From positions 7,171 to 71,170 of the forward strand of contig JBBRQP010000003.1 in the NCBI GenBank assembly GCA_038226175.1: 64,000 bases of DNA, written 5' to 3'. A program made the translations under genes and the position numbers. A model generated the notes under the pieces. It did not search any database. It saw only the letters and a program-made list of their open reading frames with translations, and was not told the DNA's origin. Origin of the DNA: JBBRQP01 sp038226175 (lineage in GTDB: Bacteria > Cyanobacteriota > Cyanobacteriia > Gloeobacterales > Anthocerotibacteraceae). Shown in pieces: positions 1 through 8,582 of this stretch (the first letter of the stretch is position 1; every line of letters starts with the position of its first letter).

Positions 1-296
1 GTAAAGAGAAATAGGGGATGGGTGCAAGTTTCTTGGAAATTTTTGCGCATCAAAAGATATAAATTAGACATCCAGCTGCAACCAAGTTGGGTTATGATAA
101 GCGCAAACGAAGGTCTCGTAAAATAGAACAGTCTTTGCCTGACCTGTAGAAGACCACAGCATTTCGGGTCAGAAGCTAGATGAAACGGTAATCTTATGTT
201 GCCTTTCTTGTTCATTCGCAGACTTTCGGTAAGCGATTTTTTCACGGCAACACTTGACTTTACAGGCTGAAGCCTGTCCCGCATGAAGGAGTTTTG
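1..296 (+). promoter_or_regulatory. rne upstream region and leader
   Basis: No gene is seen in this first 296 bases. An AT-rich TATAAAT at about 58-64 could be a -10 element. Just ahead of the rne ribosome binding site there is a short hairpin at 262-277 (ACAGGC, loop TGAA, GCCTGT). RNase E genes are commonly autoregulated through structured 5' leaders, so this hairpin may matter for rne mRNA stability; that is inference. The ribosome binding site AAGGA is at 286-290. Confidence 0.4.
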
Positions 297-2747
297 ATGT
301 CCAAGCAGATTATTATTGCGGAACAACACCGTCTCGCTGCTGTTTTTTTTGAAGACCAGATCCAAGAACTGATTGTTGCCAAGGGTAGCCACCAAATCGG
401 CGATGTGCATCTAGGTGTGATTGAAAATGTCTTGCCTAGTATTGATGCTGCTTTTGTCAATATTGGTGGTTCTGAGCGCAACGGTTTTATCCATGTCACC
501 GACCTCGGACCCATTCGCCAAAAACGAGCCTCAGCCGCGATTACCGAACTGGTCTTGCCCCAACAAAAGATTTTAGTGCAGGTCATGAAAGAGCCGACCG
601 GCAATAAAGGTCCACGCTTGACAGGCAATATTACCCTGCCCGGACGTTTTTTAGTATTGATGCCCTATGGGCGTGGGGTTAATCTCTCTCGTCGCATTCG
701 TGATGAAGACCAACGCCATCATTTGCGGGCGCTAGCAATCTTGATCAAGCCCGAAGGTATGGGTTTATTGGTACGCACCGAGGCTGAAGGCGTCGATGAA
801 CAATCAATCCTTGACGACCTCGAAGCCCTCAAAAAACAATGGGAAAAGATTCAACAAAAGGCCTTAGTTGCCCGTCCTCCAGCGATGCTCAATCGGGATG
901 AAGACTTTATTCAACGGGTTTTGCGTGATACTTATAGTAATCAGGTCAACCGTATTGTTGTTGATACCGCCTTTGGGCAAAAGCGCGTTAAGCAACAACT
1001 TATTAACTGGAATGGCAGCAAAATGCCCCCCGGTTTGTATGTCGAACATCACCGCGAAGCAAGCTCACTGCTAGATTATTATCGGGTTAACGCCGCGATC
1101 CGCGAAGCGCTCAAACCTCGGGTTGACTTGCCCTCCGGCGGTTATATCGTGATTGAACCGACCGAAGCTCTGATCGTTATTGATGTCAACTCTGGTAGCT
1201 TCACCCGTTCGGCAACCTCCCGCGAGACCGTACTCTGGACTAACTGTGAAGCTGCTACTGAGATTGCCCGTCAATTACGTCTGCGCAATGTGGCTGGGGT
1301 AATCATTGTGGACTTCATTGATATGGAATCCCGCCGTGACCAATTGCAGGTGCTCGAGCATTTTTCTAAAGCCCTCAAAGCCGATAAAGCTCATCCTCAA
1401 ATTGCTCAGCTAACCGAACTTGGTCTTGTCGAACTAACCCGTAAACGTCAAGGTCAGAGTATTTACGAAGTCTTCGGACGGCCTTGCTCGGCCTGTGATG
1501 GTTTGGGTCTGTTGGCAACACTTCCCGGAGAAAAAGACCGCGTTGACGCTGCGCTCAGTGATGGTTTCCGTGAAGAAACCCTTTTGGCAGGCGAAATCTT
1601 CAAGAGTAATGATGAAGATGATTTCTCCGGTGATGATGAAGAGAGCTCACGTAGTTTTGGTGAGAGTGATGAAGACGAAAAAGAAGGCGAATTAGGCGCT
1701 AATCATCCTACCTTCCGGCTTGATCGTCGACCAACCCGTAGTACCGGAAGTTCGCGCCCAGCATCACCGGGACGCACTTCAGATCGTACTAGTGAGCGTC
1801 AAACTCCCGTACGCCCCCCTGTCGAAGAAGGCACAAAACTAGGTAATGACCGCAATCGCCGTCGTAACCAACGTAATGCACCACCTAGCCGCCGCAGCCC
1901 CGAGCAATCTGCCTCACTACCGCAGACAACTCTGCCAGAAATGGGTGATCCTTTACCCCAAGAATTTCCTGATCAAACGCCACCACCTGGTTTCTTTACC
2001 CCGGTTGTTGCCCCCTTAATCCCCGACTTGTCCCCTACTCCCGTCGTGGATGCAGAAACAGAAGTGGTAGCCACTGCGCCTGTAGTAGCGCCACCGATCC
2101 TAGCAATACCCGTTGTGGTTGTTGAAGTGCAAGAAGAAGTAGAGCTACCGTTACTAGTGCCACCATTGGTGACCCCGCCGCCTTCCTTGACCACTATTGC
2201 CCCTCCGGTTATGGTAGTCGCGAGCCCAGTTATCATAGAACCGATTCCTGAGCCGGAACCTACCCCCGAGCCTCCTGCTAATCGTCGCCGTCGTCGTCGC
2301 ACCCAAGCTGAAGAAAGTGTAGTAGAGACACCTACTTCAGTAACGGCAGAAACTATGGCTACTGAAGTCGTAGTCGCGGATGAAACGGTAGATGCGGTAA
2401 TGATTCCTACGGTTGAACCTGTGGCACCAGAAGTTCTTGTGGTGGCTGTAAGTGAGGCTGAAACGATAACAATCACTGCCGAACCTATCTTGGTCGAAGT
2501 TGCGCTATCTACGCTAGCGGATAGCGTAGTGCAAGCTGTGTTTGAAGTTATATCTGAAGCAGGTTTGGCTACAGAAGCGGAAGCGACGAGCTTACCAGAA
2601 GATACTTCCGTGCTGGGTGTTTTAATGGATAACGAAGTAGTGAAATCTGCTTCAGAACTTGCACCTGTGCCAGACAGTACCCCTGAATTGATCGTTGAAA
2701 CGTCTACGGAAAGCGTAGAACCTGTCATTGAAGAGGGCAATACTTAA
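297..2747 (+). CDS. rne: Ribonuclease E/G (RNase E), long C-terminal tail
   Basis: Endoribonuclease central to mRNA decay and rRNA/tRNA processing. The N-terminal half carries the S1 region (about residues 35-120) and the DNase-I-like catalytic part with the metal-binding aspartates in IDVNSG (about 295) and VDFIDM (about 338), followed by a Zn-link-like CSAC (about 396). From about residue 440 the protein is acidic, then Pro/Val/Ala-rich and disordered. Six arginines at about 662-667 match the PNPase-binding motif that usually sits at the very C-terminus of cyanobacterial RNase E; here about 145 acidic, Val/Ala-rich residues follow it. ATG 297 is chosen over TTG 294 because AAGGA lies 6 nt upstream. 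At 816 aa it is longer than the usual 650-700. Confidence 0.96.
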   Translation: MSKQIIIAEQHRLAAVFFEDQIQELIVAKGSHQIGDVHLGVIENVLPSIDAAFVNIGGSERNGFIHVTDLGPIRQKRASAAITELVLPQQKILVQVMKEPTGNKGPRLTGNITLPGRFLVLMPYGRGVNLSRRIRDEDQRHHLRALAILIKPEGMGLLVRTEAEGVDEQSILDDLEALKKQWEKIQQKALVARPPAMLNRDEDFIQRVLRDTYSNQVNRIVVDTAFGQKRVKQQLINWNGSKMPPGLYVEHHREASSLLDYYRVNAAIREALKPRVDLPSGGYIVIEPTEALIVIDVNSGSFTRSATSRETVLWTNCEAATEIARQLRLRNVAGVIIVDFIDMESRRDQLQVLEHFSKALKADKAHPQIAQLTELGLVELTRKRQGQSIYEVFGRPCSACDGLGLLATLPGEKDRVDAALSDGFREETLLAGEIFKSNDEDDFSGDDEESSRSFGESDEDEKEGELGANHPTFRLDRRPTRSTGSSRPASPGRTSDRTSERQTPVRPPVEEGTKLGNDRNRRRNQRNAPPSRRSPEQSASLPQTTLPEMGDPLPQEFPDQTPPPGFFTPVVAPLIPDLSPTPVVDAETEVVATAPVVAPPILAIPVVVVEVQEEVELPLLVPPLVTPPPSLTTIAPPVMVVASPVIIEPIPEPEPTPEPPANRRRRRRTQAEESVVETPTSVTAETMATEVVVADETVDAVMIPTVEPVAPEVLVVAVSEAETITITAEPILVEVALSTLADSVVQAVFEVISEAGLATEAEATSLPEDTSVLGVLMDNEVVKSASELAPVPDSTPELIVETSTESVEPVIEEGNT

Positions 2748-2766
2748 GCTCTGCCCCGCTTTATTA

Positions 2767-2800
2767 TCAAAAAGCTCCTGTTGGATCAGGAGCTTTTTGA
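2767..2800 (+). terminator. Rho-independent terminator after rne
   Basis: A perfect 14-bp inverted repeat (TCAAAAAGCTCCTG, 6-nt loop, complement) ends in a T-run 20 nt after the rne stop. The A/T flanks are symmetric, so it could work in both directions. Confidence 0.85.
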
Positions 2801-2863
2801 TGACTAGGCTATTTTTACATTTAGCTAAAACTTATACTGGGTTTTAGGCTTGGAGCTTAGGTG

Positions 2864-3523
2864 ATGGTTTTGCTCTCCCCCAAAATAAGCTACCCTGACT
2901 CCGATGGCGAATCCATGGTCGATAATAATGAGCAGCTTACTTAAATGGTCTTAATTAAAGAAAACCTAGAAATTCTTTTTGCGGATAACCCCCTCGTATT
3001 TGTTGCTAGAGATTTACTTTGGTATCCTGTCCAAGGCGATAACAAATTACGTCAAGCTCCTAATACCTTAGTGGCTTTTGGGCGACCCAAGGGTAAGCGC
3101 GGCAGTTATCAACAGTGGCAAGAAAAACATATTGTGTTCCAAGTCGTATTTGAAATATTATCACCTGGTAATACCCTCAAAGAAATGGCGAAGAAGCTAG
3201 TTTTTTATGACCGTTATGCGGTCGAGGAATATTATTTATATGACCCGGATAAAAATGACCTGAGTGGTTGGCTAAGAGTGGAGGGTGAGCGAGAAGCGAT
3301 TGACGAAATCCATGATTGGGTAAGTCCTCGTTTGGGCATTCGTTTCTGTTTGACCGATGAGACCTTGGCAATCTATCGACCTGATGGTGAGAAGTTTTTG
3401 AGTCCAGTTGCATTATCGCAACGCACTAAGCAGTCCGAACAACGCGCTGAACAAGCTGAACGACGAGCAGAAAGACTTACGGCAAAACTCCGGCAGCTCG
3501 GCGTAGACGCTGAGAATATTTGA
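2864..3523 (+). pseudogene. Uma2-family (DUF820) nuclease-fold protein, interrupted by an in-frame TAA
   Basis: The open part (ATG 2945 to 3523, 192 aa) is a Uma2-family protein of the PD-(D/E)XK nuclease-like fold, with the hallmark region VVFEILSPGN and a C-terminal Ala/Glu/Arg/Gln-rich coiled coil. The same frame continues upstream to ATG 2864 and encodes a typical Uma2 N-terminus (YPDSDGESMVDNNEQ), but TAA at 2942-2944 stands where the family usually has a tryptophan. Stop and downstream ATG are adjacent (TAAATG), so a truncated protein might still be made by reinitiation. These genes are abundant in cyanobacteria and their function is mostly unknown. It is either a recent pseudogene or a sequencing error. 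Confidence 0.75.
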
Positions 3524-3537
3524 AGTAGCCGTTATTG

Positions 3538-3900
3538 TTACTGACGCCTTTGTTGAGTTACATTGACAATTCTATAAACTCCTGATGTAGCATCAGGCAA
3601 TTGTTTAGGTATTTTATGATCTTTGGTAATGGAACCGTTGACACAACAGGTATGGTTGTTTTCGCACACAGATATAATCTTTTTTCCGACAAAAGATTTG
3701 GTACTAAAGTAATACATAACCGTATCACCACTCTCTCGACCAAAATAGTAAAGATATGAGTATGGTTTGGCTACATGTAATTTACCCCTAATATTGTAAT
3801 TATCTGATGCCCATACTCTGCCAGACATTACTACAGTGAGAACTACTAAAGTCAAGACTTGATCAAGTTTAATCACGTTTTTTATGTTGTTTACCTGCAA
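3538..3900 (-). CDS. Small exported protein of unknown function
   Basis: Not recognised. The 120-aa product has a basic start, a hydrophobic stretch (VLTLVVLTVVMSG) and a signal-peptidase-like site near RVWA-SDN, so it is probably exported. The mature part is rich in Tyr and Ser and has three cysteines in CENNHTCC that could form disulfides. The frame opens with TTG at 3900; GTG at 3876 is an alternative that still keeps the signal peptide. It is convergent with the Uma2 gene and AT-richer than its neighbours, which suggests accessory content. Confidence 0.55.
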   Translation of the reverse strand: MQVNNIKNVIKLDQVLTLVVLTVVMSGRVWASDNYNIRGKLHVAKPYSYLYYFGRESGDTVMYYFSTKSFVGKKIISVCENNHTCCVNGSITKDHKIPKQLPDATSGVYRIVNVTQQRRQ

Positions 3901-4011
3901 CCACTGCTCATGTAAATCTTACTAGTAGTTAGTAAAATTTATACATACTGTTATGCACGTATGATCAGCTTCATTTTTGTCAACAAGGTTACGTTAAGTC
4001 AATTCTCCCAA

Positions 4012-4215
4012 CTAATCTTCATCCGTCTCTAATTCCAGTAGGTAGCTATAGGGCGCAACTAATTCTGGGCAAGTGTACTGAAGGCACTTGAGGTGTTTCC
4101 AGTCTTCTAAGCCTGCTAAGACATTATCGTAGGCATCTTCTTCGAGACGGGTGACCAGTTGAGCAACTTCTTGCTCCGTCCAGTGGTGTAAGGATTTGGC
4201 GATAGGGGCAGACAT
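4012..4215 (-). CDS. Small conserved-looking acidic protein, unknown function
   Basis: A 67-aa acidic protein starting MSAPIAKSLHHW and ending ETDED, with no signal peptide or membrane segment. The start at 4215 is favoured over GTG 4227 because GAGGG lies about 6-7 nt upstream. It looks helical (EQEVAQLVTRLEEDAYDNVL) with two cysteines near the middle. No function can be assigned. It stands alone between the exported protein and the Rieske gene. Confidence 0.6.
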   Translation of the reverse strand: MSAPIAKSLHHWTEQEVAQLVTRLEEDAYDNVLAGLEDWKHLKCLQYTCPELVAPYSYLLELETDED

Positions 4216-4336
4216 GATGTCCCTCACAGGTTGGGAGTACTTTCAAGTTTAGCGCAGGCTCGCATGGTTAGCATGCATTCGACTGCAAAGCCCGGAACAG
4301 AGTAAATTATAGATATACCGCCCAAGAGCCAATCCC

Positions 4337-4690
4337 ATGAACTGGATCAAAGTTCTCAGTCAAAGCGAACTCCCCAATGCAGCCCGTGAAGTCGTCACCA
4401 TCGGTGATCGTAAAGTGTTGGTGCTCAACCATAACGGAAAAATTTACGCCCTCAACAACAGCTGTCCGCATCTCAAACTTCCGCTCAAAAGTGGCGAAAT
4501 TAAGGACAACACCCTAATTTGTTCTTTTCACCACAGTGCTTTTGACCTTGATACCGGAAATGCCGTGGCTTGGTGTACCTTTCCACCGTTGATTGGCAAT
4601 GTCCTAGGCGCGATTTCTTCTCCTAAGCCCGCAGAAGTTTTCTCAACCAAAATCGAAGAGGGCAGCATCTATGTTGCCATGGCTGAGTGA
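4337..4690 (+). CDS. Rieske [2Fe-2S] domain protein
   Basis: A stand-alone soluble Rieske ferredoxin-like protein of 117 aa. Cluster ligands are visible as C43-x-H45 (CPHL) and C62-x-x-H65 (CSFHH). There is no membrane anchor, so this is not the cytochrome b6f subunit PetC; it resembles the small ferredoxin components associated with oxygenases. A role in electron delivery to an unidentified oxygenase is inference; none is adjacent. ilvC follows on the same strand after 65 bp. Confidence 0.88.
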   Translation: MNWIKVLSQSELPNAAREVVTIGDRKVLVLNHNGKIYALNNSCPHLKLPLKSGEIKDNTLICSFHHSAFDLDTGNAVAWCTFPPLIGNVLGAISSPKPAEVFSTKIEEGSIYVAMAE

Positions 4691-4755
4691 TCTAGACAAC
4701 AAATTCATCCCCAAGAATGCTACTATTGCTACACAATGCCCTTGGGGAACCTGTT

Positions 4756-5751
4756 ATGGCTCAGATGTACTACGATGCGGATGCCGATCTCGCTTACTTT
4801 CAGAATAAAACCGTTGCCATTATCGGTTACGGCTCGCAGGGTCACGCCCACGCCCTCAATCTGAAAGAGTCCGGTATTAATGTCATCGTCGGTCTTTATC
4901 AGGGCAGTCCCTCGTGGCGCAAAGCTGAGCAAGCAGGCTTAACGGTTTATACTACTGCTGAAGCAACCCAAAAAGCTGACTTGATTATGATCTTGCTGCC
5001 CGATGAGCGACAAAAAGCGATCTATGAACAAGATATCGCGCCCTATCTCAATGAAACAAAAACCTTAGCTTTTGCCCACGGTTTTAATATTCACTTTTCG
5101 CAAATTGTACCGCCCGCTGGGGTAGATGTAGTGATGGTAGCGCCCAAAGGCCCTGGTCATTTGGTTCGTCGCCAATACCAAGAAGGCAAAGGTGTTCCGG
5201 CCTTATTTGCCGTCGGACGTAATAGTTCTAGTCAAGCCCGGGCCGTCGCCATGGCCTATGCTAAAGGCATTGGTGGCACCCGCGCCGGAATTTTGGAAAC
5301 CAGCTTTCGTGAGGAAACCGAGACCGATTTATTTGGTGAACAAGTAGTCTTATGCGGCGGCCTGACGGCCTTGATTAAAGCTGGATTTGAGACTTTAGTA
5401 GATGCTGGGTATCAACCCGAGGTTGCTTACTTTGAGTGTTTGCATGAAGTCAAACTGATTGTGGACTTGATCATCGAAGGTGGCCTCGAAAATATGCGCA
5501 AATCCATCTCCAATACCGCCGAATTTGGGGATTATACCCGTGGCCCACGCATCGTCACTGACGATACCCGCCGCGAAATGAAGAAGATCCTCAGCGAAAT
5601 TCAACAGGGTGTATTTGCTAAAGAGTGGGTTCTCGAAAACCAAGCCGGAGCCCCAGCCTTTCTCGCTACCCGTCGTCGCGAAACCGAGCATCCTATCGAA
5701 GAAGTCGGGCAGGATCTGCGCGCCATGATGAGCTGGTTGCATAAAGACTAG
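4756..5751 (+). CDS. ilvC: Ketol-acid reductoisomerase
   Basis: Catalyses the NADPH-dependent isomeroreduction of acetolactate/acetohydroxybutyrate in valine, leucine and isoleucine synthesis. The Rossmann motif [13 protein letters not shown] is near the N-terminus. The C-terminal knotted domain carries the metal-binding acidic residues ([11 protein letters not shown] and the later GLENMR region). The product is 331 aa, as expected for the short class I enzyme. ATG 4756 ([12 protein letters not shown]) is the family start; the upstream TTG at 4717 would add an unrelated extension. It is convergent with the diheme cytochrome gene, only 4 bp apart. Confidence 0.97.
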   Translation: MAQMYYDADADLAYFQNKTVAIIGYGSQGHAHALNLKESGINVIVGLYQGSPSWRKAEQAGLTVYTTAEATQKADLIMILLPDERQKAIYEQDIAPYLNETKTLAFAHGFNIHFSQIVPPAGVDVVMVAPKGPGHLVRRQYQEGKGVPALFAVGRNSSSQARAVAMAYAKGIGGTRAGILETSFREETETDLFGEQVVLCGGLTALIKAGFETLVDAGYQPEVAYFECLHEVKLIVDLIIEGGLENMRKSISNTAEFGDYTRGPRIVTDDTRREMKKILSEIQQGVFAKEWVLENQAGAPAFLATRRRETEHPIEEVGQDLRAMMSWLHKD

Positions 5752-5755
5752 GCTT

Positions 5756-6211
5756 TTATTCATCCCCAGTCACCACATAATCACCCTTAGCTGCATTGAC
5801 ATGACATTGGGTGCAGCTACTGGCATCAAGAGGACTGGGTAAGCTTACTTTAGGATGTAGAGCTTTGAAATAACGGGAATCAGCGACTACAAAGGGCACT
5901 TCCTCGTTTTCTTGCAAAGGCCGTGAATAATCCTTGAGGTATTGCCACACTAACTGCCGTTCAATGCTACCCATCATTGGCAAGGTACGTCCGTAGTGAT
6001 TACTTTGTTCTAACAAGACTTGTCGCCAAGATTCTGACGGAAAAACTTCTGGGGGCAAGGCTAGATGACAGCGTGAGCACCGTTCGCTATAAAGGTTTTG
6101 CGCCAATTGGTAGCGTTTGGGTAACGGGCCAGGCTCCACCTGAGCTAGGACACGCGATAACAAAAGCCCTAGACCGATGACGGCTAATCCACCTGCTATC
6201 AGTGATTTCAC
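5756..6211 (-). CDS. Diheme cytochrome c (DHC-like)
   Basis: Small exported c-type cytochrome of 151 aa. It has an N-terminal signal/anchor (AGGLAVIGLGLLLSRVLA) and two heme-attachment motifs, C45-S-R-C48-H49 and C133-T-Q-C136-H137. The spacing and short length fit the dihaem cytochrome c family; its redox partner is unknown. The GTG start overlaps the stop of the upstream tic22-like gene (GTGA), so the two are translationally coupled. Confidence 0.82.
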   Translation of the reverse strand: MKSLIAGGLAVIGLGLLLSRVLAQVEPGPLPKRYQLAQNLYSERCSRCHLALPPEVFPSESWRQVLLEQSNHYGRTLPMMGSIERQLVWQYLKDYSRPLQENEEVPFVVADSRYFKALHPKVSLPSPLDASSCTQCHVNAAKGDYVVTGDE

Positions 6212-6984
6212 TTGCTGCTCGCAGGTGCGGGGTTGACCTGTTTAGCAAACTTGAGCGAAGTCTGTGAGGGAATCATCACGATGCGGTCAGCATCACTAGA
6301 CTTTTCCATTTTCAATAAAATACCTAACAGGTTTTGGAAGGGTGCCACACTGATACGCGTTTGCGCCGCGAGCTTGTTATTACTTTTTGTTAGATTATTG
6401 AGCGCGTTTTGGGCATCGGTTTCATCAAAAAAGTAGAGCTGGTTAGGGGTTGTGCTGTCCTTACGTTGGACACTGATCACTTTTTTACCCGTAAGATCCG
6501 TCAAGGCAAAAATGGGAATGCCAGGAAAAGTTTTGAGGTCTTTGTTGGTCTTTTTGGCTAGCGTAAGGGCGAAGTCTAGAGTGGACTTGTGAGGAATAAT
6601 ATCAATTTTGAGGGGCTTATTTTGAGCTTTTTGGGCTTCACCAAATTCTAAGGCTTTGCCTAGTGGAAGCGCCCGAATCGAAACGGCTTTAGCGAGGGTA
6701 GGGTTAGATGCTTTGAGGGCGTTATTAAAATTTTGGATTTCTTGGGGTGACAAAAAGAACGTGGCATATTGCGTACCGCTTTTATCATTTTTGGGACTGA
6801 CGAGAATCGGGTTACCCTTTTCATTAACCAGCGTAAATACTGGAATTTGGGTCAGGCGATTGAATACATCTTTGCGATCAAGGGCTAATACTGGCTGAAT
6901 TAGAGAAAAATTACCTGTAGCTGGAACCAAACTTAGCAAGGCACCAATGGCACACCGTAACGCCATAGCCAAAATAATCTTCAA
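6208..6984 (-). CDS. Tic22-like family protein
   Basis: A 258-aa exported protein with a signal peptide ending near QPVLALDRK. It has the two-fold repeated Tic22 fold: each half has a VPVF/IPIF-like strand (IPVFTLVNEKGNPI, IPIFALTDLTGKKV) followed by a strand with T/S and FF (ATFFLSPQ, LYFFDETD). In plastids Tic22 is an intermembrane-space import chaperone; the cyanobacterial protein is periplasmic and linked to outer-membrane protein biogenesis. TTG 6984 has GGAG 7 nt upstream; ATG 6966 is possible but lacks such a site. It forms an operon with the diheme cytochrome. Confidence 0.86.
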   Translation of the reverse strand: MKIILAMALRCAIGALLSLVPATGNFSLIQPVLALDRKDVFNRLTQIPVFTLVNEKGNPILVSPKNDKSGTQYATFFLSPQEIQNFNNALKASNPTLAKAVSIRALPLGKALEFGEAQKAQNKPLKIDIIPHKSTLDFALTLAKKTNKDLKTFPGIPIFALTDLTGKKVISVQRKDSTTPNQLYFFDETDAQNALNNLTKSNNKLAAQTRISVAPFQNLLGILLKMEKSSDADRIVMIPSQTSLKFAKQVNPAPASSK

Positions 6985-7030
6985 AGGGAGGCTCCAAGTT
7001 TCTCACTCATTGTAAGAGTTTTGGTTCAGC

Positions 7031-7789
7031 TTAAACCAATTTCCCTGTGATTTGACAGGGCTGGCTGGTAGTCTGAGCGTTCAAAAATCCATGTTTGCCT
7101 AGAAGTTCGGCTAGGTTGGTTTGTTCCTCAAGTAACGCTGCATGACCGCTATAGGGTAAAAGTTGGGTTTGCACCTGCGAAAAAAGTTTGGCCAAGCGGT
7201 TGACTTCGCTGACTGAGGGCAACAGGCGATCCGCGCCGCCTGCCACTAGTAATATCGGCAACGTTAATTTAGCCAAATCAGGATCGCAAAAGGGTTCTTC
7301 GAGCAAGGTCAAACGATGACGAATGGTCGAGGCGGGGACAGAGCGTAAAACCTTGAGTAATAAACGCCGTTCTGGCGGTGTAATGCGATGGATCGCCGCC
7401 AAGAAATACATAAAGCCCGGAGCCGCCCAATCTAGCGGGATATCTGGTAGCCAACCGACCCCGCGTGCAGCTTGCATCAACCATAGCTGCTTGGGCCAGG
7501 CTGTCGCCGGGTTAATCAAGACCAAGCTCTGAAATAACCGGGGCGCTGCGAGAGCCGCGCGCAAAGCCCAACACCCGCCAAAAGATTCGCCACACAAGAT
7601 CACCTCACGCCCCACTGGCACGGCGCTGATCACCTGCTGAGTCAACTCAGCCCAATCACCCCGGTCACAAACCCCCAAAGATACGATCTGCACATCACAT
7701 AGCGGAGCCAAAAGAGCTGACTGCCGCTCAAAGAGCTTACCCGTAGCGTCAAGGCCGGGTAAATAAATCAACAAAGGCCGCTCTACCAT
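7031..7789 (-). CDS. Alpha/beta hydrolase, possible acyl-transfer partner
   Basis: A 252-aa alpha/beta-hydrolase. The nucleophile elbow is GES69FGG, the acid is probably in GGADRLL and the histidine in SGHAALL near the C-terminus. Its start overlaps the end of the upstream acyltransferase gene by 7 bp, implying coupled translation. Plant phytyl ester synthase/DGAT-like (PES) proteins contain a hydrolase and an LPLAT acyltransferase domain in one chain; here the same two domains seem to be separate coupled genes. A role in phytyl ester, plastoquinol ester or neutral-lipid synthesis is therefore inferred. Confidence 0.8.
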   Translation of the reverse strand: MVERPLLIYLPGLDATGKLFERQSALLAPLCDVQIVSLGVCDRGDWAELTQQVISAVPVGREVILCGESFGGCWALRAALAAPRLFQSLVLINPATAWPKQLWLMQAARGVGWLPDIPLDWAAPGFMYFLAAIHRITPPERRLLLKVLRSVPASTIRHRLTLLEEPFCDPDLAKLTLPILLVAGGADRLLPSVSEVNRLAKLFSQVQTQLLPYSGHAALLEEQTNLAELLGKHGFLNAQTTSQPCQITGKLV

Positions 7790-8514
7790 GGAATTTGATA
7801 CCCTTGCTGGGTCAGATCACGCGTCAGCTCGGTGAGTTCAGCCGCCAAACTGCGCGTGATCTGACTGGCTTGACCGTGCTCGTAGGCCCAGATTTCTTGG
7901 CCCGTCACATAACGTGGCGCCCCGACCATAATTTGTACCCGCTCATAAACCACATAGGGGTGCCAGCCAGCTTGCTGAAACATCGGCTCCTGCCCATCAA
8001 ATAAGCGTAAGAGTGCCAAAGGCATCAATGGTCCACTCTGCTCACTACGCGATACCAAAGCTATTGGCACTAAAGCTAAATTCTCGATACCGCTACGCAG
8101 GGCTAGGTGTGCAAATCCCCGCCCAAAGCTGGCAACCTCAGAGGACGGCGCAACATGGGTCATACGCTGCCCACCTTCAGGAAAAATCGCTAAGCGTTGG
8201 CCTTGCTGTAATATTTGCTGGGCTTGGGCGAGCGCTGCCCAAGATTGACCGCTTGCCCCTAGATAAATCCCACCTAATTGATGGAGCCAACGGTTGAGTA
8301 ACGGCACTTGGCCTAGATAGTAATGACAAATCAGATGCGCCGCCTGCCCTAGGCCACCAAATAGTACCGGAGCATCCAAAAAACTGCGGTGATTGGCGAT
8401 AATCCAAAGGCTCGGCTGAGTTTGGCCTAAGGGCACATCATAAGTAACCCGCACTTCAGTCCGAAAGAGGCGCAAAATTTGCTGGGCAATGATTACGGGA
8501 TGGGTTTCGGACAT
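7783..8514 (-). CDS. PlsC-type (LPLAT) acyltransferase
   Basis: A 243-aa acyltransferase of the lysophospholipid acyltransferase superfamily. The catalytic H42-x4-D47 motif (NHRSFLD) and the substrate-binding block IFPEGGQRM are both clear. It could be 1-acylglycerol-3-phosphate acyltransferase, but coupling to the alpha/beta hydrolase and the GFAHLALRSG-type region make a Slr2103/PES-like enzyme (acyl transfer to phytol, plastoquinol or diacylglycerol) an attractive alternative. No obvious transmembrane helix. Confidence 0.82.
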   Translation of the reverse strand: MSETHPVIIAQQILRLFRTEVRVTYDVPLGQTQPSLWIIANHRSFLDAPVLFGGLGQAAHLICHYYLGQVPLLNRWLHQLGGIYLGASGQSWAALAQAQQILQQGQRLAIFPEGGQRMTHVAPSSEVASFGRGFAHLALRSGIENLALVPIALVSRSEQSGPLMPLALLRLFDGQEPMFQQAGWHPYVVYERVQIMVGAPRYVTGQEIWAYEHGQASQITRSLAAELTELTRDLTQQGYQIPW

Positions 8515-8582
8515 GAGAAAAAAGTAAAGTTATATTAACTCTAGCTTAAATTCAGCGGGGTCATGGGAGCTTCTTGGTACCC

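Noticed and set aside
1973..2740. Long minus-strand open frame (255 codons) rich in Ser/Thr/Gly opposite rne
   Set aside because: It is the antisense shadow of the low-complexity Val/Ala/Glu/Pro tail of RNase E; its composition mirrors that tail and it has no recognisable domain or ribosome binding site.
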